A stretch of 64,000 bases of DNA from Phorcus lineatus. Lineage: Eukaryota > Mollusca > Gastropoda > Trochida > Trochidae. Shown here piece after piece: positions 11,838 to 21,278 of the stretch (position 1 is its first letter; the number at the start of each line of letters is the position of its first letter). The stretch covers positions 20,249,645-20,313,644 of the forward strand of contig OV121088.1 in the NCBI GenBank assembly GCA_921293015.1, in the 5' to 3' direction. Under the pieces are notes generated by a model. It saw only the letters and a list, made by a program, of their open reading frames with translations, had not been told where the DNA came from and did not search any database. A program made the position numbers and the translations under genes.

Positions 11838-12369
11838 CTCCAACTCGGTTGGTAACTATAAGGTATATAACTGAATGAATGATATTTCCTTATGAGCATT
11901 ATTATCCAAGTCTGCTGACAATTATTTCACAAAACCTATTTCTTTTTAATATATTTATTAATTTAAGTGATGACGGTTTAGCTAACTTTTTCAGATAGGG
12001 ACTTCAAAACTTCAATAGAATTTGCAAATATTACTTTGTATGTGGAAATGTTCTTTCGGGAAAAGTTTAATCTGATGAGTTTCATAAGTTACGTAGATCT
12101 TTGAAGTGCATTGAGATTTTGCATACATAACAAGAAGAATATTTCAACTATATAACAAAGCTTATAAAACTTCAATGTGAAAATACCCTACGTTTGGATT
12201 ATGTGAAGTGTAGGAAATAGCTATCCATTTTGTTTCTCTGTTCCACCTGTCAAACTATACTAAGAGTTGATTACTCCCTTTTTTAACTTTCTCTTGGTAT
12301 GAGGGGAGGTCAATACGTTCATAGACGTGGATATAAAACAGAAGCCAATGGTTGAGGTATGGCTGAGGT

Positions 12370-13235
12370 TGATATTATTTTTCAATGTAATCTCCCTGAC
12401 CTTCGATGAACATTTCCCATTTGTCTTTGAGACTATCTATGCCCTTGCAGCAGAAGTCTTCTGACTGGCCCCTTGGCCATGCCTTAGTAGCTGCCTTGAG
12501 TTCATCATCGCCGAATCTTGTACCATGCAAGTGTCATATCAAATTAAAAAACAGGAAGAAGTCGTTTTGGACTGTAGGGGGGATGGTTAAGTTATTCAAA
12601 ATCATTTTGTTGAAGTGCAACCTGTGCAATATGACTCATGTAGATTGGAGCGTGTCATGAAGAAGCATAACTCCAACAGTCAACATGCCACACCTCCTCT
12701 CCTTGATCATCGCTCTCGATTATTTCAACAAGTCAGCATGGTAGGCTCCTGTTATTGTAGTTTACAGTGGTTTATGGTCTAAAAGTATCACGCCTCTTGA
12801 ATCCAAGAAAATGGTCGTCATGATCTTGCAAGCAGAAGGCCAATTCTGAATTTCTTGGGTGCTGGAGACTGCTTATGCTGCCATTGCATGGATTCTTGCT
12901 TGGTGTCAGGATCCCAGTGATGTAACCAGGCAGGCATGAAAGTTATCGGGATCAGCATTGTAAGTGACCAAGAGCTCTGTAGATACCTTTATTCTACGAT
13001 CGGACATGATTGAGCCCTTGACCTGTGCAACCATATCATCTGTAATGGTTTCAATAAGGTCTTCCTGACCGTTGGTCATCGTCCAAGAAGCTGCAACCCC
13101 GCTTAAACTATGCTGACCATTCTGCAATAGTAGAACACTGAGGGGCTTCCCATATACATTAGTCATACATATTTGTATTTGGGTCGCATTCACCCCCTTC
13201 TTTCATGAGAAGCTTGATAACCTCACAATTACAGG
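12370..13235 (-). pseudogene. Mariner (SETMAR-like) transposase relic
   Basis: The minus-strand frame 13193-12906 contains QICMTNVYGK, IMSDRRIKVS and YNADPDNFHACLVT, which match N-terminal helix-turn-helix and linker blocks of mariner transposases. Continuing toward 12370, degraded pieces match the catalytic region and the C-terminal RGQTEDF-type block. Multiple stops and small insertions inactivate it. It shares its family with the plus-strand relic at 36449-39110. Confidence 0.75.
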
Positions 13236-13341
13236 AGGCTACCTGTGTTCAACAGGTTGTAAATCTGAAGTAAATGATCAGGAAGGGTTGGTTATGTTTG
13301 GAAATTGTCGTCAGATGGCCTATCTCAAAAATGATATCAAC

Positions 13342-16300
13342 TAGATAGATAGAACTTTATTCACTCAAGGCTACAAAGTAGCATGATGAGGTTTACAGGA
13401 GTTTGAATAGTAATGAATGTGAACAATATACTAACAGGTATGATATCATTATACACGGGTAATATAATACTAATATGTTTACCTTAGTTTACAAAGTACG
13501 TGGTGACAAAATATAGACAGTTTGATTAGATAAGAAACATTCTTTGTTTGGAAAATAGTATTCATTTTATACATAGAAGGCTTTGTAATAAATTTTTGTG
13601 GAATGAGTTTTTTTCTGATATTATCAAAGTATTGACAGTTGAATATATAATGATACTCGTCTCCTATTACATTAGAGGTGCATAATGTACATTTTCTATT
13701 ATCATAGTCAATATTATACCATCGTCCGGTTTCAACAGGGAGACGATGATTTGACAATCTAAAATGTAACAGATTGAAAATATATTTTTCAGGGAGATGC
13801 TGTAGGTAAAATTCAATGTCAGTGCTATTTTTCATAATCTTATAGTTTCTACCTTTTGATGATGATTCAGTGTCCGAATTCCATCCTTGTATAAAAATAT
13901 CTATAAGGCTATTCTTGACTTTATATTTAATCCATTCAACACTCAGGGGCGATTGATATACCCATACATCGTTGTTTCCCGTCTTTATCAATATGTCATG
14001 TACACACAATAGCCATTTGTTATTAGGAGCCTTATAGGATAAAATATTCAATAGTAAGTTTGCTAATTTTGTGTATTTTCCCGTAAGAAGCCTTGTCCAG
14101 TAACATATCATTTTAGTGTATATAACAATAGAGAGTGGTTTTCGTCCTGTTTCTGCATATATCATATACAATGGGGTGCTTCTCTTTACTCGGAGCAGTT
14201 TTCGTAAGAATTTCAGGTGGATATTTTCAATAATACTCAAGTTTTCGAATCCCCAAATTTCACATCCATATGTTAAGATTGGAACAACAAGTATGTCGAA
14301 AAGTTTTAGCTGACAGGTGATTGATAAGTTGAGAAGCCTGGCTTTTGATAAAACGTAATTCATTGCTTTCAAGCTTTTGTCACAAAGTGCTTTCCTGGCG
14401 GACGTGAGTGTGCATTTCCTGCTGAAGATTATGCCCAAATATTTATATTCATCAACATTTTGTAAAATAGTGTTGGATATTGAAAACCTATGACAGTATT
14501 CTCTTTTTGTGCCATTAAATATTAAAACATTACATTTTTCTATATTGATTTTTAACTTCCACGTTTCACAGTATTTACTAAATACATTTAGTTGTTTCTG
14601 CAGATCACATTTGCTTGTTGCTAGGATAACAGTATCGTCTGCATACAGTAGTGCAAACAGTTTCAAATATATACATGTTACATCATCATTCAGGATAACA
14701 CCTTTACATGAAGACATATTAAAACATTGCTCAAGATCATTAAGGAATAACGCAAAAAGCAGAGGGGATAGATTCTCGCCTTGTCTGACACCTTTTAGAC
14801 AGTCAAAGTATTCAGATGAGTAATATTTGGTTGATACACAGGATTTGATACCTTTATACATAGATTGTACAATTCGGAAACATTTCCCAGTGATATTATA
14901 GCTAAGGATCTTATTCCATAGACCTAGTCTCCAGACGTTATCAAAGGCTTTCTCGAAGTCAATGAAAGCACAGAATAGTTTCTTTTTCTGATTTTTGACT
15001 AGGTTAATTATACAATAAAGTGAGAACAGATGATCAGTTGTCGAGTAGCCCTTCCTAAAACCAGCTTGTATTTCAGTTAAAGTGTGTGACGATTCTAAGA
15101 AGTTTGTCAGCCTATTGTTAATTATAGACGTGAATAATTTGCTCATACAACATAACAGAGTTATTGGTCTATAATTTTTGGGATCTGAGCGATCGCCGTT
15201 GTTTTTATAAACCGGCTTGATATTTCCTTGAAGCCACATTTTGGGGAAATAGCCTGTTTCTAGTATGATATTGAAGAGTTTAGCATATAAGTGAAGCATT
15301 TTGTCAGAAGTGCTTTTAATATACTCGTTTGTGATGTTGTCAACGCCACTGGCTTTATTACTTTTGAGGTGTCTTAGAGCGAATGTAATTTCTTCATTGC
15401 TGATCGGATGATCGAGAGCATCATTTTTATCATTGATATGCTGAGCTATATTCTCATTCATATATTCATCTTCATCAAATTTTGTATCGCAATTTAATGT
15501 TTTGTAATAATCAAACAGTTTTTGAATAGGTGCTGCTGTTTCAACATTGCTACCGGTCTTAAGTAATTTCCAGAATGATTTTGGGTCATTCTGTTCTAGG
15601 TTATCAAATTTCCGCTGCATATTATCTCTAAATAATCTATTGGATTTGATTAGTGTCTTTTTGTATGATCTACTTGCATTCATTAACCCCATTTTATTTG
15701 CAACTGACCTATGCCTATTATAACTTCTTTTTGCAGAGAAATATTTCCTGCGGGCAATTTTACAGTCATAGTTAAACCATGGTTTCGACATTCTTGGTTT
15801 CTTATGCCTTGATGGAACCTGAACAATGACCTCACCAAAAACGTTCCTTGCACTTGTGGTGAATAGTCCGTTAATGTTCTGGACAGCAGAGTCTATATGA
15901 GTTGCGGCAGAGGCTACATTTGGTATGTTGTCCAACTGTTCATGGATCCTGTCAATATCACAAGTGTCGATATCTGCTGCAAAGTCTGCTGCCAGATCTG
16001 GGTTCCACCGGCATGAAGTCTGTGGACGTGACTCGGCGTGGGTCTCAATGTCTGTCTCTCCAGGAGAGACAAGAGGTGTGTGCTGTGTGGTCAGCTCTAG
16101 CGCAGAATGCACGTCTGAAAATAGTGGATCAAATTCTCGGACAGCGAAGTGTGATATGAATGGGAATACATTATATGATGCTATAGTGTAATCAACAATG
16201 GATACCCCTTTACAAGTTACTTTTCCAATATGTTTATCTGTTCCGGCTCTACCATTGATTATGTACAGCCCATTACTTTTACAGATATCTAATAATTTAT

Positions 16301-16582
16301 AACCGTGATTATTTACAGGACCTGTATCAGTTGATGTTCTAGAGGTGGGGAATCCCATGTCTGCCAGGTTTTGGATCATATGGTCATCACTGGTCAGCTC
16401 GTCCGGAAGTTCCACGTAGGGGTCGAGTTCTCCAACAGACACATAATCCCCCAATCGGCCGGTACGGGCGTTGAAATCTCCCAGGAGTATGACGTCATGG
16501 TCAAGCTTCACTTTCATAATGTTATCTTCAAGTTTTGTAAAACAGTCATTATCGTAATAAAGTGATCCTTCAGGTGGGATAT
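13342..16582 (-). mobile_element. Non-LTR retrotransposon (LINE), 5'-truncated, inserted in mariner
   Basis: On the minus strand the element starts inside an endonuclease domain at about 16582. It runs through an intact reverse transcriptase and ends at 13342 with a tail of ATCTATCTA repeats after an AATAAAG motif. A short GTT is shared by both junctions and may be the target duplication. The missing 5' part fits abortive reverse transcription, the usual cause of truncated LINE copies. Confidence 0.8.
13479..16517 (-). CDS. LINE endonuclease/reverse transcriptase, intact 1012-codon frame
   Basis: The protein starts within an exonuclease-endonuclease-phosphatase fold: HDVILLGDFNARTG carries the catalytic Asp/Asn pair. 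Just upstream, in frame, YIPPEGSLYYDND continues the same domain, so the Met at 16517 is internal and not a true start. The reverse transcriptase spans about residues 380-700, with KNYRPITLLCCMSKLF, the A-block AFIDFEKAFDNVW, GVRQGENLSPLLFALFLND and the catalytic ALLYADDTVIL. Near the C-terminus, CTLCTSNVIGDEYHYIFNC is a Cys/His finger common in this LINE group. The enzyme nicks DNA and copies LINE RNA at the nick. The uninterrupted frame in so large an ORF suggests a young insertion, although the N-terminal half of the endonuclease is gone. Confidence 0.85.
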   Translation of the reverse strand: MKVKLDHDVILLGDFNARTGRLGDYVSVGELDPYVELPDELTSDDHMIQNLADMGFPTSRTSTDTGPVNNHGYKLLDICKSNGLYIINGRAGTDKHIGKVTCKGVSIVDYTIASYNVFPFISHFAVREFDPLFSDVHSALELTTQHTPLVSPGETDIETHAESRPQTSCRWNPDLAADFAADIDTCDIDRIHEQLDNIPNVASAATHIDSAVQNINGLFTTSARNVFGEVIVQVPSRHKKPRMSKPWFNYDCKIARRKYFSAKRSYNRHRSVANKMGLMNASRSYKKTLIKSNRLFRDNMQRKFDNLEQNDPKSFWKLLKTGSNVETAAPIQKLFDYYKTLNCDTKFDEDEYMNENIAQHINDKNDALDHPISNEEITFALRHLKSNKASGVDNITNEYIKSTSDKMLHLYAKLFNIILETGYFPKMWLQGNIKPVYKNNGDRSDPKNYRPITLLCCMSKLFTSIINNRLTNFLESSHTLTEIQAGFRKGYSTTDHLFSLYCIINLVKNQKKKLFCAFIDFEKAFDNVWRLGLWNKILSYNITGKCFRIVQSMYKGIKSCVSTKYYSSEYFDCLKGVRQGENLSPLLFALFLNDLEQCFNMSSCKGVILNDDVTCIYLKLFALLYADDTVILATSKCDLQKQLNVFSKYCETWKLKINIEKCNVLIFNGTKREYCHRFSISNTILQNVDEYKYLGIIFSRKCTLTSARKALCDKSLKAMNYVLSKARLLNLSITCQLKLFDILVVPILTYGCEIWGFENLSIIENIHLKFLRKLLRVKRSTPLYMIYAETGRKPLSIVIYTKMICYWTRLLTGKYTKLANLLLNILSYKAPNNKWLLCVHDILIKTGNNDVWVYQSPLSVEWIKYKVKNSLIDIFIQGWNSDTESSSKGRNYKIMKNSTDIEFYLQHLPEKYIFNLLHFRLSNHRLPVETGRWYNIDYDNRKCTLCTSNVIGDEYHYIFNCQYFDNIRKKLIPQKFITKPSMYKMNTIFQTKNVSYLIKLSIFCHHVLCKLR

Positions 16583-16643
16583 AACGATGTCTTCAGGGGT
16601 GTATCAATACTCGCTTCTATGAACTTATTGACTTTCCCTCGTA

Positions 16644-17770
16644 TAATCTCCATCAGCTAAGAAGTCTGTTATACCTATCTCATTTTTCTAGGCCTCTTGC
16701 TCCAGAGAAAGAAGATTAAAATATGTAATCAAAATTGTCCAGTGTCAGTCCATAAGGCAAGATGTTTTAATCAAAAATAGGAAGAAATTTTTTAAGACCA
16801 TGACATATACCGGTAGTTAGGGTGTAACTACATTTTAATTCATTTTCACACTCTTAATATTTGCTCCCTTATATCTCATAAAAATAATCACTGTACGCAT
16901 TAGACATATTTTAAATATTATTTCTCACCAACATCCTTCCTCCACTTTCTTACTACTCATTTGCTGTTGACCTTTTCCTAAGTAACATCAACCAAAGCTG
17001 AGTGAGTACACAAAGAACTAGAATTCATATACGGTTTTCATATGCATGTCCCAGGCTACTAAGGCTAGTAAACTGCAGACTTTATGAGCTAAGTGACTAC
17101 AACATTGCTGACCATTTATGTATAATTACAAAATGATGTTGTTACACGTATTTCGGCGATTCTGATTGGACTAGAGCTCTCAAAAACAAGCAACCATTTC
17201 TCGATGAATGCAGAAAAAAAAATTGTTGTTATACCTCGTGCATTCATACTTTATGACGTCAGCATCTGACACAACAAATTGACGCAACGGCTAGTCCGGT
17301 TATGACAACATCGCATTACTTTGGTTTTCTTTTTGCAAAATAAGAAATGTACGCATGTCACCATCTTCATAACTGAGTGGAAAACCAGATAATACTTTCC
17401 TCCCCCAAAAGAATCAATTACCTTCACCGAAAACTCTTGATTTTAATAACTACGAGTCCTGGAGTTTGATAGCTCGAATCGTTTAACAAACGGTAGCCAT
17501 TTTGAATGCCACGTGATATGCTAATGAGGGTTATTAAAAAAAAGCGGACTCGTTAAGACAACTTTGATTGCATCAGCGTCAATGCTGATGAAAACGAAAT
17601 GAAATCATCTTCCGTTTTAGTTAATGTATTCCTCAATTTGAATTCCACCATGTATAGTCGTGTGTAACAAACTGCAAACTAACGTTCACGACAATTATTC
17701 AAGATTTGTTTAAATTATTCAGAAAATCTGAATTGAGTTGAGTTGATTTTGTAATTATAAGCATTGTTTT
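16644..17770. other. Non-coding stretch with repeat fragments
   Basis: No gene is seen. Bases 16655-16715 resemble the 'TAGCTCATC' repeat family (a segment with CTCTTGCTCCAGAGAAAGAAG). Bases 17147-17250 share TTGTTGTTATACCTCG-like sequence with the hairpin at 17771, suggesting another piece of the same element. Confidence 0.4.
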
Positions 17771-17865
17771 ACATTTTTTGTGCCTCTGTCGATGTATAAC
17801 AGCAACAAATTTTGTATAACATCGCATTTGTTGCTGTTATACCTCGATAGGGGCACAAAAAATGT
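17771..17865. repeat. Inverted repeat with ~42-bp arms
   Basis: The left arm starts ACATTTTTTGTGCC and the right arm ends GGCACAAAAAATGT, with the matching inner block AACAGCAACAAAT / ATTTGTTGCTGTT. The arms differ at a few positions and leave a loop of about ten bases. It looks like a foldback MITE. Confidence 0.65.
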
Positions 17866-18196
17866 CAAACAATCTTTAATTATATTTTGATTATTAATTG
17901 TGCTACAGACACAAAATTGAGCTTGTTTAAATCCTCATTACTACATAAAAATGATTTAATTGTCCATTTCACAAAGCTTGCAAAAATCACTAGAGGAAGG
18001 AGAAACATGTAACAACACAATTCTGCCATTTTCTCGGATAACTCCTTGTTTTGTGTGGACGGTTCTCCCCTCCTCACAGCTTATTCCCAACTTTGGTTAG
18101 TCCCGTCTCTGCATTTTCAAGTTGATCCACATGCTGTTACCCCGATCATAGACGCTCCTAGACTGGTCGTCTAGCGCTACATTCTAAGTAATTGTT

Positions 18197-18520
18197 ATTA
18201 ATAATAATAATGATAACAATATTAGCTTTTATCCATGACAGTGCATGCTCAAAAGCGCACAAATTGTATTATTACCCTGAAGGAATAGTACTTCGATGCA
18301 GCCTATTAAGCGCTTTGCTCAACTCTGTAGGGTCATATCTTCCCTTGTTCAGGTACCCAATTGTACACCTGAGTGAACTGAGTGCAACGTGGATGAAGTG
18401 TCTTGCCCAGAGACACAACACACGACACTGCCCAAGTTACAAATGTTTGGTGCCTCCACCGGGATTCAAACCCTGACCATTGGCGTGATAGGCCAGCATG
18501 CTAACCACTACAGCAGTCTG
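18197..18520 (-). repeat. tRNA-derived SINE
   Basis: Read on the minus strand, the head (18520-18460) has an A-box-like TGTAGTGGTTAGCATGCTGG and a B-box GGGTTTGAATCCC. It is followed by GGGCAAGACACTTCATCC, a block frequent in marine-invertebrate SINEs, then AAGCGCTTAATAGG and a tail of ATT repeats at 18197-18220. It lies just past the likely THOC3 polyadenylation site. Confidence 0.75.
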
Positions 18521-18535
18521 GGTATGAAATGCACA

Positions 18536-18541
18536 TTTATT
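18536..18541 (-). terminator. Candidate THOC3 polyadenylation signal
   Basis: AATAAA occurs on the minus strand about 335 bases after the THOC3 stop codon. It would give an ordinary 3' UTR length and sits just before the SINE. Other AT-rich variants are nearby, so use of this one is a guess. Confidence 0.35.
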
Positions 18542-18872
18542 AGTATAACTCAAATGAAAGTAGGGCAACAAAGGAAAAAGTTTTTTACAAAAATGATCTC
18601 ATGATTGTATTTGAAAATGCCCATACAACTCAATATTGTTGTTTTTTTGCTAAGATTTGGATTCTTTCAAAGTCAGATACCTGTTCATGCTTGTTCTAAG
18701 GCTTCACACAGAAATGGGAGAGTCTTCAATACTATTTCACCACTTAGTATCCATAGAATGTCACATTCAAGATTCCATACACATCCTACAATATATCATA
18801 TCTCAATTTACTGTTTAATGGACTGATGGATGTGGCCCCTCAGATGACCAAAGGCGTCATGTCTCATGTGTT

Positions 18873-19024
18873 TCAAGTGTCTGGAAATCCAAATACTTTG
18901 ACAACTCCTGAGTCTCGATCACGGTCATGTTTGTCATCACATGCAAATGCCAGCAAATAGCGTTTTGGATGCCAAGCCACAGTGAATGTAGGCGTTTCAC
19001 AGGGTATTTCTCCAAGTTTTTCAG
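18873..19024 (-). CDS. THOC3: THOC3, last coding exon (C-terminus)
   Basis: The exon follows an acceptor ending TTTGTTGCAG (at 19025-19034) and runs 152 nt to a TGA at 18873-18875. Entered with two bases of a split codon, it reads EKLGEIPCETPTFTVAWHPK, then RYLLAFACDDKHDRDRDSGV and ends VVKVFGFPDT. This is the final WD40 blade of THO complex subunit 3, which is strongly conserved in animals. The protein acts in the nucleus within THO/TREX, coupling transcription and splicing to mRNA export. The phase matches the exon at 28090-28190 across a 9.1-kb intron. The frame with a start Met at 19072 is a shadow. Nothing looks damaged. Confidence 0.93.
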
Positions 19025-20456
19025 CTGCAACAAATTTTGAAAAGGAAAAAAAGAAAGATTAATATCAAACACAATTTCAATGCACTACAGTACAATGAAA
19101 ACAAGACAAAAGTGAACAAAGTTCACATACCCTCATTGAAAGTTAGTCAATCACTGAAGCTTTTGTAGCCAAGATTTTGAATTTGAGTAATGTAATGATA
19201 AATATTGAATGAGATCTTAAGGTACAAATTTGTTGAGATAAGAATGAAAGGTAATATTTTAGTTCCAACTTGAAAGTTTTCATGTTTGACTCTGTTTATC
19301 TTGTTATTATGACATGTTCATTGAAGAAAATCTGTTCTCTTAGAAATTCTTGGTCTAAATTGAAATCCCATTATTGGACAAGCCATTTTCAGAAAAATGA
19401 CACATTAAAACATTTCTGGAATAACAGAATATACAGCATCAATGTATAAATCCACTTCTCAAAGTTCCTTGTGATCTAGTCCTTCCTCGTGAAAACTTGA
19501 AATGCTTGTGTAAATAACAAATTAAATCTTTATCAAGGCCGAACAAGAATTTAACAATCTATATGAAAATGAATCAACTTATTTGGAAATATTGCTAATG
19601 AATCACATTTACCCTTGTATACCTGATTTAGTCTAGATCTCAAATGTAATGTAAGAGAGTAACAATTAAGAAGACTGATACAGGATAACTTTAGTTTCTG
19701 CTGCATAACCTCCTAGAGTTTCATGCACTCATTAATGCTGTCATATTGTGTAATGAATCTCGGATGATGTTTATATAGGAGTTTAATCAGTTCAATTATT
19801 GTATTTACGCTAATTTTAAGCTGCCAGGGTTTGTTAAGTTGTTTAAAACAGTGAGGGCATAATTTCTAAGTTATGCAGAAATTGATCATCCCTATTGTAG
19901 AGAAAACTTAAAACAAAGAACCATTCGCTCTGTAGCTCATCAGGTTATCCATAATTTATTTTATGAATGTCACACAGTCACTATATGAGCTGCTACACTA
20001 ATACTAAATCCATTTATCATAAACACCATCAGCTTAGGACTTTTTAGACAAGTTTTTAGCTTTTGAGGCCTTAACTTTTGCTTCTTTAGGGCGTGACACT
20101 TATTAGCAGGGGTCACAGGGTCACAAAATCTATAGATTAAAGTCCTTTATCTCTGTAAACAAAGTTTCAGCTTTCAGGCCTCTTGCTCCAGAGCAAGAAG
20201 ATGAATATAGGTTTTAAGGGCGTAAACCCTGTGGCCCTTATCACAAAATCTATGAAAAAGAATCCCAATCAGCTAAGGAGTCTGTACACAAGATTACAGA
20301 GTCAATGGTTCTTCTCAATAGAGTTAGTATGGTCTCATAGCCATTTTTGAGATTCAAATATGGAAAACGATCACATGAATCCAGTTGTTTTCTTTGTTGT
20401 TAATATTTTAACAACCTTAACTTTCGAGTTGAAAAAAGATTATCTTATTAACTTAG
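19025..20456. other. THOC3 intron, 3'-most part
   Basis: This is the start (in window order) of the 9,065-bp intron 19025-28089. Bases 19921-19946 carry TAGCTCATCAGG and 20150-20310 carry further pieces of the 'TAGCTCATC' family (CTCTTGCTCCAGAGCAAGAAG and AAGGAGTCTGTACACAAG). The rest is unassigned AT-rich sequence. Confidence 0.5.
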
Positions 20457-20627
20457 GAGATAAATCTATTGTGTTTTTAATTTTTTGTGATTTGAACTTA
20501 GTTTCGAAACCTGTTGATTTGATTTTGATTTTGATTTTGATGAGGCTTTGAATTTAAAATCAACAGGTTTTTGAATCGACCTTCAAATCACAAAAAAATC
20601 AAAAACACAATAGGTTTATCTCAATTC
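20457..20627. repeat. Inverted repeat with ~66-bp arms
   Basis: The left arm (20457-20522) and right arm (about 20557-20624) pair along ATAAATCTATTGTGTTTTTA and AACCTGTTGATTTT, with a spacer made of GATTTT repeats. It is a foldback element or MITE; the arms are roughly 80-85 percent matched by eye. Confidence 0.6.
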
Positions 20628-20694
20628 TACCATGATGAGTTAATAAACAATTAAATTACATTTCCTTGATGTCGCGAAAGTTTAGGCGTGACGT

Positions 20695-21090
20695 GGTTCC
20701 ATTTGAAATGTGGTGGCACTTGGTCCTGTGCATAGCTCAGTTGACGACTATTAGTGAAGTTCAGCAACATCGGGCGTGGCTTGCCGGATGAGTGGGTTAA
20801 CCCATCATTGCTGGACAAGCTGAGAGTTTGAAGGGTTGATTCCCTGCCCCACACTGAGGCACAAGTTAAGAGATTTGTGGTGTCTACTTGGGAAAAAGAC
20901 TTAGTCTAAAATGTGCCTCTTTTCACCCAGCAGGAAATGGGTACCGGGTAAAGCAGTGTGTTGGTGGTGACCTTCTAGCGACAAAATGTCAGCTTGGGTT
21001 AGACCAGGGTAATAATCTGATTGTAAAGCACCTGTGAACAGCCCAGCTGAAACTCGGCGCTATAAGAATTGATTATTATTATTATTATTA
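20695..21090 (+). repeat. SINE with a 5S-rRNA-like head
   Basis: Bases 20752-20800 (GTGAAGTTCAGCAACATCGG and GCGTGG...GGATGAGTGGG) resemble the internal control region of 5S rRNA, as in SINE3-type elements. Downstream is a GGAAATGGGTACC block, then GGCGCTATAAGAATTG and an (ATT)n tail to 21090. The head is diverged from a real 5S gene, so this is not a 5S copy. Confidence 0.6.
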
Positions 21091-21179
21091 ATGGGTAACA
21101 CCTATATCTATATCCTACTGTAAGCTATATGTTGCTGTTATTGATGTGTCATATTCTTTACATGATGTTTTGTTTATAG

Positions 21180-21278
21180 TTGGACAATGTGAGCCATCTA
21201 TGTACGAGGCCGTTTTGATGTAAAACAAATTTCCTCCGGGATAATAAAGTATTATCTTATCTTATCTTATCTTACCTA
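21180..21278 (+). repeat. LINE 3' end with TTATC tail
   Basis: The sequence CTCCGGGATAATAAAGT is followed by a run of four TTATC units. This is the form of 3' ends of several LINE groups. No coding part remains. Confidence 0.5.

Larger units (their letters stand above)
12299..16643 (-). mobile_element. Mariner transposon, split by a nested LINE
   Basis: Both ends carry the same terminal repeat: TATGAGGGGAGGTCAATA at 12299 on the plus strand and TACGAGGGAAAGTCAATA on the minus strand from 16643. The transposase relic lies at 12370-13235. The 5' leader continues from 13341 to 16583 across the inserted LINE, as shown by alignment with the second mariner in the window at 36273-36450. Subtracting the LINE leaves about 1.1 kb, close to mariner length. 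Confidence 0.8.

Noticed and set aside
18857..19072. The 71-codon frame with Met at 19072 as the THOC3 end
   Set aside because: It is in the wrong frame; the frame entered with phase 1 from exon 28090-28190 gives the conserved C-terminus and a stop at 18873.
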